From Pseudomonadota bacterium (GTDB lineage: Bacteria > Pseudomonadota > Gammaproteobacteria > Xanthomonadales > Ahniellaceae), in assembly GCA_022843465.1 (NCBI GenBank), contig JALHNO010000009.1, forward strand, positions 129,637 to 193,636: 64,000 nt of DNA, in the 5' to 3' direction. A program made the position numbers and the translations under genes. Numbering within the stretch: position 1 is the first letter of the stretch; each line of letters begins with the position of its first letter. This document shows positions 53,315-62,112 of this stretch, in pieces. Under the pieces are notes generated by a model that was not told the origin of the DNA, searched no databases, and saw only the letters and a list, made by a program, of their open reading frames with translations.

Positions 53315-53695
53315 ATGGAACCGTCGAAAGGCGCGGGTGGTACACCCGGAGGCATCGGCATGTTTTTCGCTGGACTGGCCCTGGCGGTTGCCGGCGGCTA
53401 TCTGCTGACCGCCCAGGTCACCGTCACCTCGGGACACTGGGCGCTGTGGGGCTACAACAGTTTCGGACTGTCGCTGTTACCGTTCGTGATCGGCACCGGC
53501 ATCCTGTTCTTCAATGGTCGTTCGATCCTGGGCTGGCTGCTGATGTCGGCCGGCGTGATCATCATTCTCGCCGGCATCATCATGAACCTGCGCATCTACT
53601 TCGAGCCAACCAGCCTGTTCAATACGCTGACGATGCTGGTGATGCTGGCCGGCGGCATCGGCCTGCTGCTGCGCTCCTTGCGCGATCTCGGCTGA
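53315..53695 (+). CDS. Small four-span membrane protein of unknown function
   Basis: The protein has 126 residues; GGAG lies before the ATG. After a Gly/Pro-rich N-terminus come four membrane spans: GMFFAGLALAVAGGYLL, LLPFVIGTGILFFNG, WLLMSAGVIIILAGIIM, and LTMLVMLAGGIGLLLRSL. YNSFGLSLLPFVIGTGILFF with a charged tail (RSLRDLG) suggests a conserved family that I know only as hypothetical. It is divergent from the membrane protein at 52307. Confidence 0.65.
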   Translation: MEPSKGAGGTPGGIGMFFAGLALAVAGGYLLTAQVTVTSGHWALWGYNSFGLSLLPFVIGTGILFFNGRSILGWLLMSAGVIIILAGIIMNLRIYFEPTSLFNTLTMLVMLAGGIGLLLRSLRDLG

Positions 53696-53729
53696 GCGTT
53701 ACCATTGGGTCCGCAGGACAACAACCGCC

Positions 53730-54203
53730 ATGGCCAACGCCCGCACCAAGTTTGACTTCATCGCCGGCTATCTGATCCGCGCGCATGACGTGGTTCAGGC
53801 GCCGCTGTTCGGAAAGCCCGCGCTGATGCTCAATGGCGAGCCCTTCGTGGTCTTCCATTTCGACGGCATGGCATTTCGCCTGCGCGGACGCCAGCGCCTG
53901 CAGGCATCGGCCCTGGCCGGTGCCAAGTACTGGAGCCCGATCAATCCCGATGTACCCAATATGGACTGGGTATCGGTGCCGATCGCGCATTTCACGCGCT
54001 GGGACCGACTCGCGATCGAGGCCCTGCACCAGCGCCAGAACCAGGTCGGAACCCGGCCAGAGGCCGAACCGGTGAAGGGTCCGCCACCGGCACCACCTGC
54101 CTCGCTGCGCTGGTCGGACAACATCAAGGCGCTGCTGCAGAAGATCCAGAACCTGGCCCTGGTCCCGCAGGAAGCGCCGGCCAAGCGCAATCCCTTCCTG
54201 TAG
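53730..54203 (+). CDS. Conserved protein of unknown function
   Basis: The protein has 157 residues with AGGA ten bases before the ATG. The N-terminal 100 residues (LFGKPALMLNGEPFVVFHFD, MAFRLRGRQRLQ) recall the TfoX-N/YjbR-like fold, in which a small protein sensor or DNA-linked domain has GKP..F and a MVFKL-type strand. The match is loose. The last 50 residues are a Pro-rich tail. There is no signal peptide or membrane span. It lies 34 bases after the small membrane protein. Confidence 0.55.
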   Translation: MANARTKFDFIAGYLIRAHDVVQAPLFGKPALMLNGEPFVVFHFDGMAFRLRGRQRLQASALAGAKYWSPINPDVPNMDWVSVPIAHFTRWDRLAIEALHQRQNQVGTRPEAEPVKGPPPAPPASLRWSDNIKALLQKIQNLALVPQEAPAKRNPFL

Positions 54204-54333
54204 CCGAGCCGCGGCGGCGGCGGATGGTGGCCCGATTCGCCGCCATTATCCAAACAGGCAGGCTGCGCAGGATGGATAGGCACCGTGCCGACCCGGCTAC
54301 ACTGCGCGAACGACCCGGTACAGCCAGAACCCG

Positions 54334-55341
54334 ATGACCGACCCACAACGAGAAAAAGCCCTGCTGCACTGGGCCCGCAATGCCCTCAATGACGCCACCC
54401 TGAGCATCGAGCCGGCGTCCAGCGATGCCAGTTTTCGCAGCTATCTGCGCACCCGCAGCCGTGGCAGCAGTTTTGTCATCATGAATGCCCCGCCGGACAA
54501 GGAGGACATCGGCCCGTGGCTCGATGTCAACGCCAGACTGCGCGCGATCTCGCTGTCCGCGCCCGAAGTGATGGCCGTTGACCGCCATGAAGGTTTCATC
54601 CTGATGAGCGACCTCGGCGACACCCCCTACCTGGATGTGCTGAATGCCGACAGCGTCGATGAGCTGTATCGCGATGCCATCAACGCGATGCACAGCATGC
54701 AGGCGCGGATCCGACCGACCGGCCTGCCCGACTACGACGAGGCACGTCTGCGCGCCGAGCTTGACCTGTTCCCCGAGTGGTTCCTGCGTCGCCATCTCGG
54801 ACTGCGGCTCGCGGCGAGCGAGCAGATGATCATCGAGCGGATGTTCCAGAAGCTGATCGCTTCGGCGCTGGAGCAACCCCAGGTATTCGTGCATCGGGAT
54901 TTCCATAGTCGCAATCTGATGAAGCTTGGCAACAACAATCCCGGCATCATCGATTTCCAGGATGCGGTGCGCGGACCCATTACCTATGACCTGGTATCCC
55001 TGCTGCGCGACTGCTACATCGAGTGGCCGCAGGAACGCGTGATGGGCTGGGTCAACCAGTACCGCGACCGGCTCGCCCGCGTCAGCCTGATCGAAGACAA
55101 GGAATTGCGCTTCAAGCGCTGGTTCGACTGGATGGGCCTGCAACGCCATCTGAAGGTACTCGGCATTTTCTGCCGACTGGCCTATCGCGATGGCAAGACG
55201 CGCTATCTGCAGGATCTGCCGCTGACCCTGCGCTATGTGCTGGATGTAGCCGGCCGCAACAAGGAGCTTGGCCCGATCGCGACCTGGCTGCGGGAAAAAG
55301 TTGCTGACAGCGACATCACCCGACTGCGGGCAGAATCCTGA
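54334..55341 (+). CDS. amgK: Sugar kinase of the AmgK type (N-acetylmuramate/GlcNAc anomeric kinase)
   Basis: AmgK phosphorylates the anomeric hydroxyl of MurNAc or GlcNAc released from the wall, the first step of a recycling path that feeds UDP-MurNAc without new synthesis. The 335-residue protein has the aminoglycoside phosphotransferase fold: ASSDASFRSYLRTRSRGSSF at the nucleotide site, the catalytic loop VFVHRDFHSRNLM, and the metal-binding Asp in PGIIDFQDAVRGP. Length is normal. The partner uridylyltransferase murU lies 5.3 kb downstream on the same strand, whereas in Pseudomonas the two are adjacent. The exporter genes at 55522-60624 lie between them. Confidence 0.88.
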   Translation: MTDPQREKALLHWARNALNDATLSIEPASSDASFRSYLRTRSRGSSFVIMNAPPDKEDIGPWLDVNARLRAISLSAPEVMAVDRHEGFILMSDLGDTPYLDVLNADSVDELYRDAINAMHSMQARIRPTGLPDYDEARLRAELDLFPEWFLRRHLGLRLAASEQMIIERMFQKLIASALEQPQVFVHRDFHSRNLMKLGNNNPGIIDFQDAVRGPITYDLVSLLRDCYIEWPQERVMGWVNQYRDRLARVSLIEDKELRFKRWFDWMGLQRHLKVLGIFCRLAYRDGKTRYLQDLPLTLRYVLDVAGRNKELGPIATWLREKVADSDITRLRAES

Positions 55342-55521
55342 GCTGGTCGTTGCGCGCAGGCCGCTGCGACGCTTTGCCGCACTGGTGCATCCTCACCGGA
55401 TCGCGGCCGTTGCCGTCATGCCGCGGAACTTGCGACGCCCAACAGGGTCTGGATACCTCTGCCAGCGCGGCTCCGGTTTCACTCGACAGTCTTTGTTCCA
55501 TCAATCTGGAGGATGTGCGGC

Positions 55522-56193
55522 GTGATTGCACTGGAAGGGATTCGCAAGACCTACAAGCAGGGCGGCAACGAGATCCGCGCCCTTGATGGCATCGATCTGA
55601 CCATCGGCCGCGGCGACAATGTAGCGATCATGGGCCCGTCGGGCTCGGGCAAGTCGACCCTGCTCAATGTACTCGGCGCACTCGACAAGCCTGACAGCGG
55701 CAGCTATCGCTTCGAGAATGAAGATGTCGCCCTGCTCGATGACGACGGCGCCTCGCGCCTGCGCAATCGCCGGATCGGCTTCGTGTTCCAGAGCTTTCAT
55801 CTGCTGCCGCGGCTGACCGTGCTCGAAAACGTGCTGCTGCCCTTGCGGTATTCGGAAGATCTGGACTCTGGCGCCGAGGCGCGTGCGCGCAATCTGCTTG
55901 GCCGCGTCGGACTCGCCGATCGCATTGACCATCGCCCGGGCGAACTTTCCGGCGGCCAGATGCAACGCGCGGCGATTGCCCGTGCCCTGGTCATGCAACC
56001 GCCCCTGCTGCTTGCCGATGAGCCCACCGGCAATCTCGATTCACGCAGCGCGGCCGATGTCCTGACCTTGCTTGAAGAACTCAATCGCGAGGGCCAGACC
56101 CTGGTCATCGTCACCCATGATCCCGAAATCGCCACGCGTGCGCACCGCAGTGTGCACCTGCGTGATGGCCGCATTGCCGAGGTACGCTCATGA
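55522..56193 (+). CDS. ABC transporter ATP-binding protein (MacB/LolD-like)
   Basis: The protein has 223 residues. I start at the GTG at 55522 because GGAGG (55508-55512) is nine bases before it and would touch the ATG at 55513. All ABC motifs are present: Walker A MGPSGSGKSTLLN, Q-loop FVFQSFHLLPRL, signature LSGGQMQRAAIARAL, Walker B LLLADEPTGNLDS and the His switch IVTHDPE. It is closest to the ATPases of MacB and LolD exporters, which move substrates from the periplasmic face outward without full membrane crossing. It is coupled by ATGA overlap to the adaptor gene that follows. Confidence 0.95.
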   Translation: MIALEGIRKTYKQGGNEIRALDGIDLTIGRGDNVAIMGPSGSGKSTLLNVLGALDKPDSGSYRFENEDVALLDDDGASRLRNRRIGFVFQSFHLLPRLTVLENVLLPLRYSEDLDSGAEARARNLLGRVGLADRIDHRPGELSGGQMQRAAIARALVMQPPLLLADEPTGNLDSRSAADVLTLLEELNREGQTLVIVTHDPEIATRAHRSVHLRDGRIAEVRS

Positions 56194-58094
56194 TCCGCGC
56201 AACGCTTGCGCTCTGTCTCTGTGTCGGCACCCACAGCGTATGCGCCGAAGCACCAGCACGGCCGCTGCTGATGACCGGCGAGGTGGTTGCACTCGATGCC
56301 CAGGAAATCATCGTACCGCCGTCCAATTCCTGGCCGGTGGTACTGCGCACCTATGTGCCGGACGGCCACATGGTCAAGAAGGGCGATGTCGTGATGTCCA
56401 TCGACCCGGGTAACCAGGCCACCCAGATCACCACCCTGACGACACAGATCGAGCAGGCGCGTGCGCGCGCCGAGCGCGAGACCGCCGATCTCGAAGTGAA
56501 AGCCATCGAAGCCGAACTCGCGCTCGCGACCAGCGAGGCGGCGCTGGAAAAGGCCAAGGTCGACGCGGCATTGCCGGCCCGTTTCATCTCCGCGCTGGAT
56601 TACGACCGCTACCAGGGCGAACGCGAACGCTCCGCACGCGATCTCGAGCTGAAGCAGAGCCAGGCTCAGAGTGCGCGCGCCGCGGTCAACCGACGCGTCC
56701 AGGATGGTGAGCTTGAGATCCGCAAGCTCGACATGGGTCTGGCCTTTGCCCGTGCGCAGATTGCATCGTCCAGCGTCATCGCGGAAATGGACGGCACCGT
56801 CGTGCATGGGTTCAGCCCCTGGCGCGGCCGCCGTTTTGACGAGGGCGAGTCGGCGCAGCCGGGCAGTTCGGTCGGCCAGGTCATCGGCAACTCGGCGCTC
56901 AGCGTGCGCACGTGGATTCTTGAGGCCGATCGTCACCACCTGAAGGAAGGCGACCGCATGAGCATTCGCTTCGATGCCATTCCGGGTGCGCAAACCGTGA
57001 GCGTGCTCGGCGAGATTGCGGCCGCTCCCGAATCACGCGCGGCCTGGGGCATCGGCAAGTACTTCCGCGCCGACCTGAAACTCCCTGCGGATCTGAAACT
57101 GCCGTTGGCGCCCGGCATGAGCGCGCTCGTGCAACCGCTCGCGCAGCTGGGCAAGCAGCCGCCCGCTGTGGCGGCGGCACGCAGCCTGAAGATCGATGGC
57201 GAACTGGTCGCGCTCGAGGTATCCGCGGTGATGCCGCCCTCGATCAAGGACGTCTGGAATTACAACCTGGTGATGCTCACGCCCGAGGGCAGCACGGTAA
57301 AGGCCGGGCAACCGGTGGCCATTTTCGACGCCGCCGACCTCGGCACCCGGCTGCCGCAGAAGCAGAGCCAGCTGAAGGAAAAGACCACCCAGCGCAGCAA
57401 GCTGGTGCTCGACCACGCCGAGGCGGCAAAGGCCGCCGAACTGGCAGTCGCCGAGGCCGTGAGCAATCTCGAAAAGGCCAATCGCAAGGCCGAGCAACCG
57501 GCGGATTCGATCCGGCGGATCGACTATGACAAGCTGGTGATCGAGAAATCCCTGGCGGCGCGCAATGCCGAGCTCGCGGTCCTCAAGCGCGATGCGCAGA
57601 CGCGGGCACGCCGCGCCGAACTTGCCCAGGTCGACGCCGACATCGGCCTGCTGGAAGAAGAGGTGCGTGAGCTGGAGGATGCGCGCAGCAAGCTCACCGT
57701 GGTCGCGGCACGCCCAGGCGTGGTCTCGCACCGTTCGCAATTCAATGGCGAGAAATTTGCCGTCGGCACCTCGGTCTTCATGGGCCTGTCGGTGGCCGAA
57801 GTCGCTGATCCCGCATCGATCGTGGTGCAGGCCGTGGTCCCCGAGCCCGAGGCGCACCAGGTGCGCATCGGTCAATCCGGCCGCGTCACCGTTGTCGGTG
57901 GCAATACCGTGCTCGCTGCCAATGTGGTGGACATGGGCAAGGTCTATCGAACCAAGTCGCGCAATCAGCCGGTCACGGTCCGTGATGTCCGGCTCGAACT
58001 CTCCGGCGACACCGGCAACCTCAAACCGGGCGCGATCGTCAGTGTCGTTCTCGATGTGCAGGCAGTCGGCGCCACCGCGGCGGTACAGCGATGA
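56190..58094 (+). CDS. Tandem-duplicated periplasmic adaptor (two HlyD/MacA modules in one chain)
   Basis: The protein has 634 residues, about twice the usual adaptor length. A signal peptide (about 1-19, VCA/EA) is followed by two full modules. Module one (26-320) opens LLMTGEVVALDAQEIIVPPS and has GHMVKKGDVVMSID, a coiled coil (about 76-192), then ASSSVIAEMDGTVVHGF and a barrel. Module two (332-634) opens SLKIDGELVALEVSAVMPPS and has GSTVKAGQPVAIFD, a coiled coil (about 385-505), then VVAARPGVVSHRSQFNGE and a barrel. The shared DGE(V/L)VAL...PPS pattern shows a true internal duplication. It has four-base overlaps on both sides. Such a double adaptor is unusual for the MacA family. Confidence 0.85.
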   Translation: MIRATLALCLCVGTHSVCAEAPARPLLMTGEVVALDAQEIIVPPSNSWPVVLRTYVPDGHMVKKGDVVMSIDPGNQATQITTLTTQIEQARARAERETADLEVKAIEAELALATSEAALEKAKVDAALPARFISALDYDRYQGERERSARDLELKQSQAQSARAAVNRRVQDGELEIRKLDMGLAFARAQIASSSVIAEMDGTVVHGFSPWRGRRFDEGESAQPGSSVGQVIGNSALSVRTWILEADRHHLKEGDRMSIRFDAIPGAQTVSVLGEIAAAPESRAAWGIGKYFRADLKLPADLKLPLAPGMSALVQPLAQLGKQPPAVAAARSLKIDGELVALEVSAVMPPSIKDVWNYNLVMLTPEGSTVKAGQPVAIFDAADLGTRLPQKQSQLKEKTTQRSKLVLDHAEAAKAAELAVAEAVSNLEKANRKAEQPADSIRRIDYDKLVIEKSLAARNAELAVLKRDAQTRARRAELAQVDADIGLLEEEVRELEDARSKLTVVAARPGVVSHRSQFNGEKFAVGTSVFMGLSVAEVADPASIVVQAVVPEPEAHQVRIGQSGRVTVVGGNTVLAANVVDMGKVYRTKSRNQPVTVRDVRLELSGDTGNLKPGAIVSVVLDVQAVGATAAVQR

Positions 58095-59365
58095 TCGCGC
58101 GCCAGCTGATCCTTGCAACCGCGCTGGCAGGCGCTATCGGTCTCGGCGCCTGCACCAGCGGGCAGGAAAGTGCCTCGCCAACGGAAACCCTGGCAGAACG
58201 CGAATGGCACGAAACCCTGATCGCCGATGGTGAGCTGCGTGCGCAGAAGAACACGCCCCTGCTGGTACCGGGCAGCCAGTTCGAGGGCAGACAGCTGATC
58301 GAGATGATCCCCGAAGGCAGCCTGGTCGAGAAGGATCAGATCGTGGCGCGCTTCGATGCGCCGCAGGCGCGTGTCGATCTGGATCAGAACGAGCTGGAAC
58401 TGTTGCGCAATGAACTCACCCGCATCGCGCAAACCGACACCGGCGGCCTGACCGCCCAGCAACTGGCTACCGATATGGCCCAGGTGGATACCGACCTGAG
58501 TCTCAGCCAGCGCTACGCCAGCGCCGATTTCAGCGTATTCGCGCGCAACGAAATCCTCGATGCCCTGCAGGACACCGGATTCCTGACCGAGAAGAAACAG
58601 TACCTCGGGTGGCGCCGCGGCCAGACCGATCAGCGCACCGCCGTCGACCTCGCGGTGATCGACTCGGCGCGCGCCACGGTCGCGGTCACGGTTGAGCAAA
58701 AGCGCGCCAGCCTGAATGCGCTGGAAGTGCGGGCACCGCATGCCGGCGTCTTCCTGCTCAAGGCCAGCTGGGATGGCGTCAAGCCAAGCGCAGGCTCGAA
58801 CCTCTGGCCCGGCAATGACTTTGCCGAGATTCCCGACCTCAGTGGGCTGATTGCGCGCTTCAATCTGCCACAGAGCCAGACCCAGTTTCTGAAGGAAGGC
58901 CAGGCAGTGCGAATCCGGCTGGCCGGCACCGGCATCGAGTTCGACGCGACGCTGAGCAAGGTCAGCAATTCCGCCTCGGTCAAGAATCGCGAATCGCCGG
59001 TCAAGTACACCGACTTCGATGTCGAAATTCCGATCGAGGCCGTACGCAGTCACCAGCTGCGGCCGGGGCAGGCCGTGCGCGGCACGGTGTCCCTGGTCAA
59101 ATCGGTCGAGGCGCTGACGGTGCCGAATGTCGCCCTGATCCAGGACGGCGGCCAGTTCTTCGTGGAGCGTGCGCAGGGAGGTGATCGCGAACGCATCGCC
59201 GTCGAAATCGGCACCCGCGGCCCGATCCGCAGTCAGGTCAACAAGGGTCTGAAGGTTGGCGATCGCATCGTGCTGGCGCCGGCAAATTCCGAGAACAGCG
59301 GCAATGACACCACCGCCGCCGAACCTGCGGCGGGGCCGCGCGGCAAGCGCAGGGAGCGCACATGA
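58091..59365 (+). CDS. Periplasmic adaptor lipoprotein, third module of the same exporter
   Basis: The protein has 424 residues, with a lipobox LGAC (Cys21). It has the same opening as the modules of its upstream neighbour (LIADGELRAQKNTPLLVPGS, then GSLVEKDQIVARFDA). A helical region follows (about 92-210) that is less regular than a simple coiled-coil hairpin. The second lipoyl half is LEVRAPHAGVFLLKASWDG. The barrel and C-terminal domain include LRPGQAVRGTVSLVK and a Thr/Ala/Arg-rich tail. It therefore appears to be a single-module paralogue anchored by lipid, while the tandem protein is soluble or membrane-associated. Overlaps of four bases tie it to the genes on both sides. Confidence 0.85.
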   Translation: MIARQLILATALAGAIGLGACTSGQESASPTETLAEREWHETLIADGELRAQKNTPLLVPGSQFEGRQLIEMIPEGSLVEKDQIVARFDAPQARVDLDQNELELLRNELTRIAQTDTGGLTAQQLATDMAQVDTDLSLSQRYASADFSVFARNEILDALQDTGFLTEKKQYLGWRRGQTDQRTAVDLAVIDSARATVAVTVEQKRASLNALEVRAPHAGVFLLKASWDGVKPSAGSNLWPGNDFAEIPDLSGLIARFNLPQSQTQFLKEGQAVRIRLAGTGIEFDATLSKVSNSASVKNRESPVKYTDFDVEIPIEAVRSHQLRPGQAVRGTVSLVKSVEALTVPNVALIQDGGQFFVERAQGGDRERIAVEIGTRGPIRSQVNKGLKVGDRIVLAPANSENSGNDTTAAEPAAGPRGKRRERT

Positions 59366-60624
59366 AAGCGATCTTCAATACCGTGGCGCGGATCAACCGC
59401 GCCCTGATCATGGAAGCGGTCGAGGAGCTGCAGCGGCGCAAACTGCGCACCCTGCTCACCCTGCTCGGCATGATCTTCGGCGTCGGCGCCATCGTCGCCA
59501 TGTTGGCCGTCGGCGAAGGCAGTCGCCGCGAAGCCCTGCGGCTGGTGTCCGAACTCGGGCTCAACAATCTGATCGTGCGGACCAAGTCGCTGGAGCCGGA
59601 CACCCTGCGCGAACTGCGCAAGCGCTCGCTGGGTCTTTCCACCGGTGATGCCGATGCCCTGGTATCGGTGGTGCCGGGCGCACAGTCGGTGGCTCTGGAG
59701 AAGGAGATCAAGGTCGATCAGCTGGCGGCGTTCGGCAGGATCGCCAGCGCGCAGGCCCTGGCGGTGTCGATCGCCTACGCCGACCACGCCGGTCTGACCC
59801 TGCGCGAAGGCCGCTGGCTCAGTGCCGAAGACTCCGCCACGTCGGCGCCCGTGGTAGTGCTCGGCGAACGACTGGCCAACAATCTCTTTCCGCAGGGCGA
59901 TGCGCTCGGTCAACGCATCAAGCTCAATCACGTCTGGCTCGAAATCATTGGCATCCTGCGCAGTCGCTCCCTGTCCAAGACCGAGTTCGAGGGCATCAAA
60001 CTTGGACTCGATGATGAGCGCCTGTTCGTACCCTGGGAAACCGGCCGCACCCGTTTTCGCTTCCAGAACATCGAAGACGAGGTCGATGGCATCAGCCTGC
60101 GCATTGCCGATGCTGCCGCCGCCACCGATGCCGCGCGCGTGCTGCAGGCAGTGATCGAGCAGCGTCATTCCGGCGCCGATGACACCGTGCTGATCGTGCC
60201 AGCGGGCCTGTACCGGCAACACCAGCAGACCCAGCGCATCTTTACCATCGTGATGAGTTCGATCGCCGCCGTCAGTCTGCTGGTCGGTGGCATCGGTATC
60301 ATGAACATCATGCTGGCCAATGTGCTGGAACGCCGTCGCGAAATCGGACTCAAGCGGGCGCTGGGTGCGCGCCGTCGCGATGTCGTCGATCAATTCCTGG
60401 CCGAGGCCCTGGTAATCGCGATCGCCGGTGCCGTGCTCGGCCTGCTGCTCGGCATTCTTGTCGCCTACGCGATTGCAGCCCTGGCCGGATGGAGCGTGGC
60501 CTGGTCGCCGATTGCGATGCTGACCGCCATCGTTGCCTGTGTGGCCGTGGGCGTTGCCTTTGGCGTGTTTCCGGCGCAGAAGGCCGCCGACCTCGATCCC
60601 ATCGCCGCGCTGCGCAGCGAATAG
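59362..60624 (+). CDS. ABC transporter permease of the MacB/FtsX type
   Basis: The protein has 420 residues. It has the four-span MacB plan: a first span after RRKLRTLLTLLGMIFGVGAIVAMLAVGEG, a large periplasmic domain (about 60-285), and three C-terminal spans near 290-315, 340-370 and 375-405. The FtsX signature GGIGIMNIMLANVLERRREIGLKRALGARR is exact. The ATPase is a separate protein at 55522, not fused as in MacB. MacB-type pumps push periplasmic substrates through a TolC channel; no TolC gene is near. The last residues (PIAALRSE) are typical. It ends two bases before murU. Confidence 0.95.
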   Translation: MKAIFNTVARINRALIMEAVEELQRRKLRTLLTLLGMIFGVGAIVAMLAVGEGSRREALRLVSELGLNNLIVRTKSLEPDTLRELRKRSLGLSTGDADALVSVVPGAQSVALEKEIKVDQLAAFGRIASAQALAVSIAYADHAGLTLREGRWLSAEDSATSAPVVVLGERLANNLFPQGDALGQRIKLNHVWLEIIGILRSRSLSKTEFEGIKLGLDDERLFVPWETGRTRFRFQNIEDEVDGISLRIADAAAATDAARVLQAVIEQRHSGADDTVLIVPAGLYRQHQQTQRIFTIVMSSIAAVSLLVGGIGIMNIMLANVLERRREIGLKRALGARRRDVVDQFLAEALVIAIAGAVLGLLLGILVAYAIAALAGWSVAWSPIAMLTAIVACVAVGVAFGVFPAQKAADLDPIAALRSE

Positions 60625-60626
60625 CC

Positions 60627-61340
60627 ATGCGCGCCCTGATCTTCGCAGCCGGCAAGGGTGAGCGCATGCGTCCGCTCACCCTGCACACACCCAAGCCTTT
60701 GCTTGAAGTCGCCGGCAAGCCGCTGATCGTCTGGCATATCGAGAAGCTGGCCGCGCTCGGCATCCACGAGATCGTGATCAATACCTCGTGGTTGGCGGCG
60801 CGCTTTCCTGAAGTGCTTGGCGATGGTGCGCAGTGGGGTGTGCGCCTGCACTACAGCTATGAAGGCGAGGAGCCACTGGAGACCGGCGGCGGCATGCTCA
60901 AGGCCCTGCCCCTGCTCGGCGAAGCGCCCTTCATCGCGATCAATGGTGATATCTGGACCGATTACGATTTCGCCCTGCTGCCACAGGCACCACCGGGCCT
61001 CGCGCACCTGGTCCTGGTTCCGCTTCCAGCATTCCGCAAGGCCGGCGAGTTTGAGCAACTGGTTTCGCCCCTGCTCGGCCTGCACGATGGCGGCAGTCAC
61101 ACCTTTGCCGGCCTCGCAGTGTATCGACCCGAGTTCATCGCCGGGCACCGTCCGGGCCGATTCTCCGTGCTGCCCGACCTGATCGCCGCCGCGAAAAAAT
61201 CCCTGCTCAGCGTCGAACCTCTGCGTGGACTCTGGCAGGACATCGGCACCCCCGAACGCCTCGCCGAACTCAATGCGCAGCTGAGTCAACACGGCATTCC
61301 CCTACGCCCGCATGCGGGAGCAGGTCCCGAAGGCGGATGA
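60627..61340 (+). CDS. murU: N-acetylmuramate-alpha-1-phosphate uridylyltransferase MurU
   Basis: MurU joins UTP and MurNAc-1-phosphate to give UDP-MurNAc in peptidoglycan recycling, after AmgK. The 237-residue protein has the nucleotidyltransferase signature MRALIFAAGKGERMRPLTLH with TPKPLLEVAGKPL, the sugar-binding LETGGGMLKALPLLG and the metal-binding Asp in AINGDIWTDYDF. The stop is in repeat DNA: the last 13 residues (PLRPHAGAGPEGG) are encoded by the first copy of the 199-bp repeat, so the natural C-terminus was probably replaced. It starts two bases after the permease gene. Confidence 0.88.
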   Translation: MRALIFAAGKGERMRPLTLHTPKPLLEVAGKPLIVWHIEKLAALGIHEIVINTSWLAARFPEVLGDGAQWGVRLHYSYEGEEPLETGGGMLKALPLLGEAPFIAINGDIWTDYDFALLPQAPPGLAHLVLVPLPAFRKAGEFEQLVSPLLGLHDGGSHTFAGLAVYRPEFIAGHRPGRFSVLPDLIAAAKKSLLSVEPLRGLWQDIGTPERLAELNAQLSQHGIPLRPHAGAGPEGG

Positions 61341-61945
61341 GGGAAGCCCTCGACACTTCCGATCGCATCCTCGTTTCGAAGGATGCGGTGAGCGCAGCGA
61401 ACCGCATCGATGTTCGATGGATCCCGCACGGCGTGAGGTCGCTCAATCCCGCATGGCGAGACGGTCAGGCGGCTGCAGAAGCTTCCCTTGTTGTTCCCCT
61501 CTCCCGCATGCGGGAGAAGGTCCCGAAGGGGGATGAGGGAAGCCCTCGACACTTCCGATCGCATCCTCGTTTCGTAGGATGCGGTGAGCGCAGCGAACCG
61601 CATCGTCGTTCGATGGTTCACGCACGGCGTGAGGTGGCGAAAACCCGCAAGGCGAGCGGATCAGGCGGCTGGAGGAGCTTCCCTTGTTGTTGTTCCCTTC
61701 TCCCGCATGCGGGAGAAGGTCCCGAAGGGGGATGAGGGAAGCCCTCGACACTTCCGATCGCATCCTCGTTTCGTAGGATGCGGTGAGCGCAACGAACCGC
61801 ATCGATGTTCGATGGATCCCGCACGGCGTGAGGTCGCTCAATCCCGCATGGCGAGACGGTCAGGCGGCTGGAGGAGCTTCCCTCGTTGTTGTTCCCTTCT
61901 CCCGCATGCGGGAGAAGGTCCCGAAGGGGGATGAGGGTCGCGTTC
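61300..61945. repeat. 199-bp tandem repeat array at the 3' end of murU
   Basis: The palindrome core CATGCGGGAG starts at 61311, 61507, 61706 and 61905, giving spacings of 196, 199 and 199 bases, with a fourth partial copy. Each unit holds the palindrome CTCCCGCATGCGGGAG and GATGCGGT-GAGCGCAGCGA-ACCGCATC (an 8-bp stem). About 90 further bases ending in GGAGGAGCTTCCCTTGTTGTT complete it. Units are over 90 percent alike by eye. The first copy overlaps the coding end of murU. The frames that cross the array are artefacts. Confidence 0.9.
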
Positions 61946-62112
61946 GACGATGCCAGATAGGCACTTCGTCGATGCTCGCGGCCACCGGGCACCATCGCAG
62001 ACTTCCCTCTCCCTGGCCCTCTCCCGCAAGCGGGCGAGGGGATCAAGACGACCCCTCCTCCCGCGTGCGGCAACCGCTACAATCGCGCACTTTGAGCCGA
62101 CGAGCCGACATC
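61946..62112 (+). other. Upstream region of the POT transporter gene
   Basis: This gap carries another palindrome of the same family: CTCTCCCGC-AA-GCGGGCGAG at about 62020-62040. The promoter of the transporter gene must lie here or further left, but I see no convincing pair of boxes. Confidence 0.3.
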
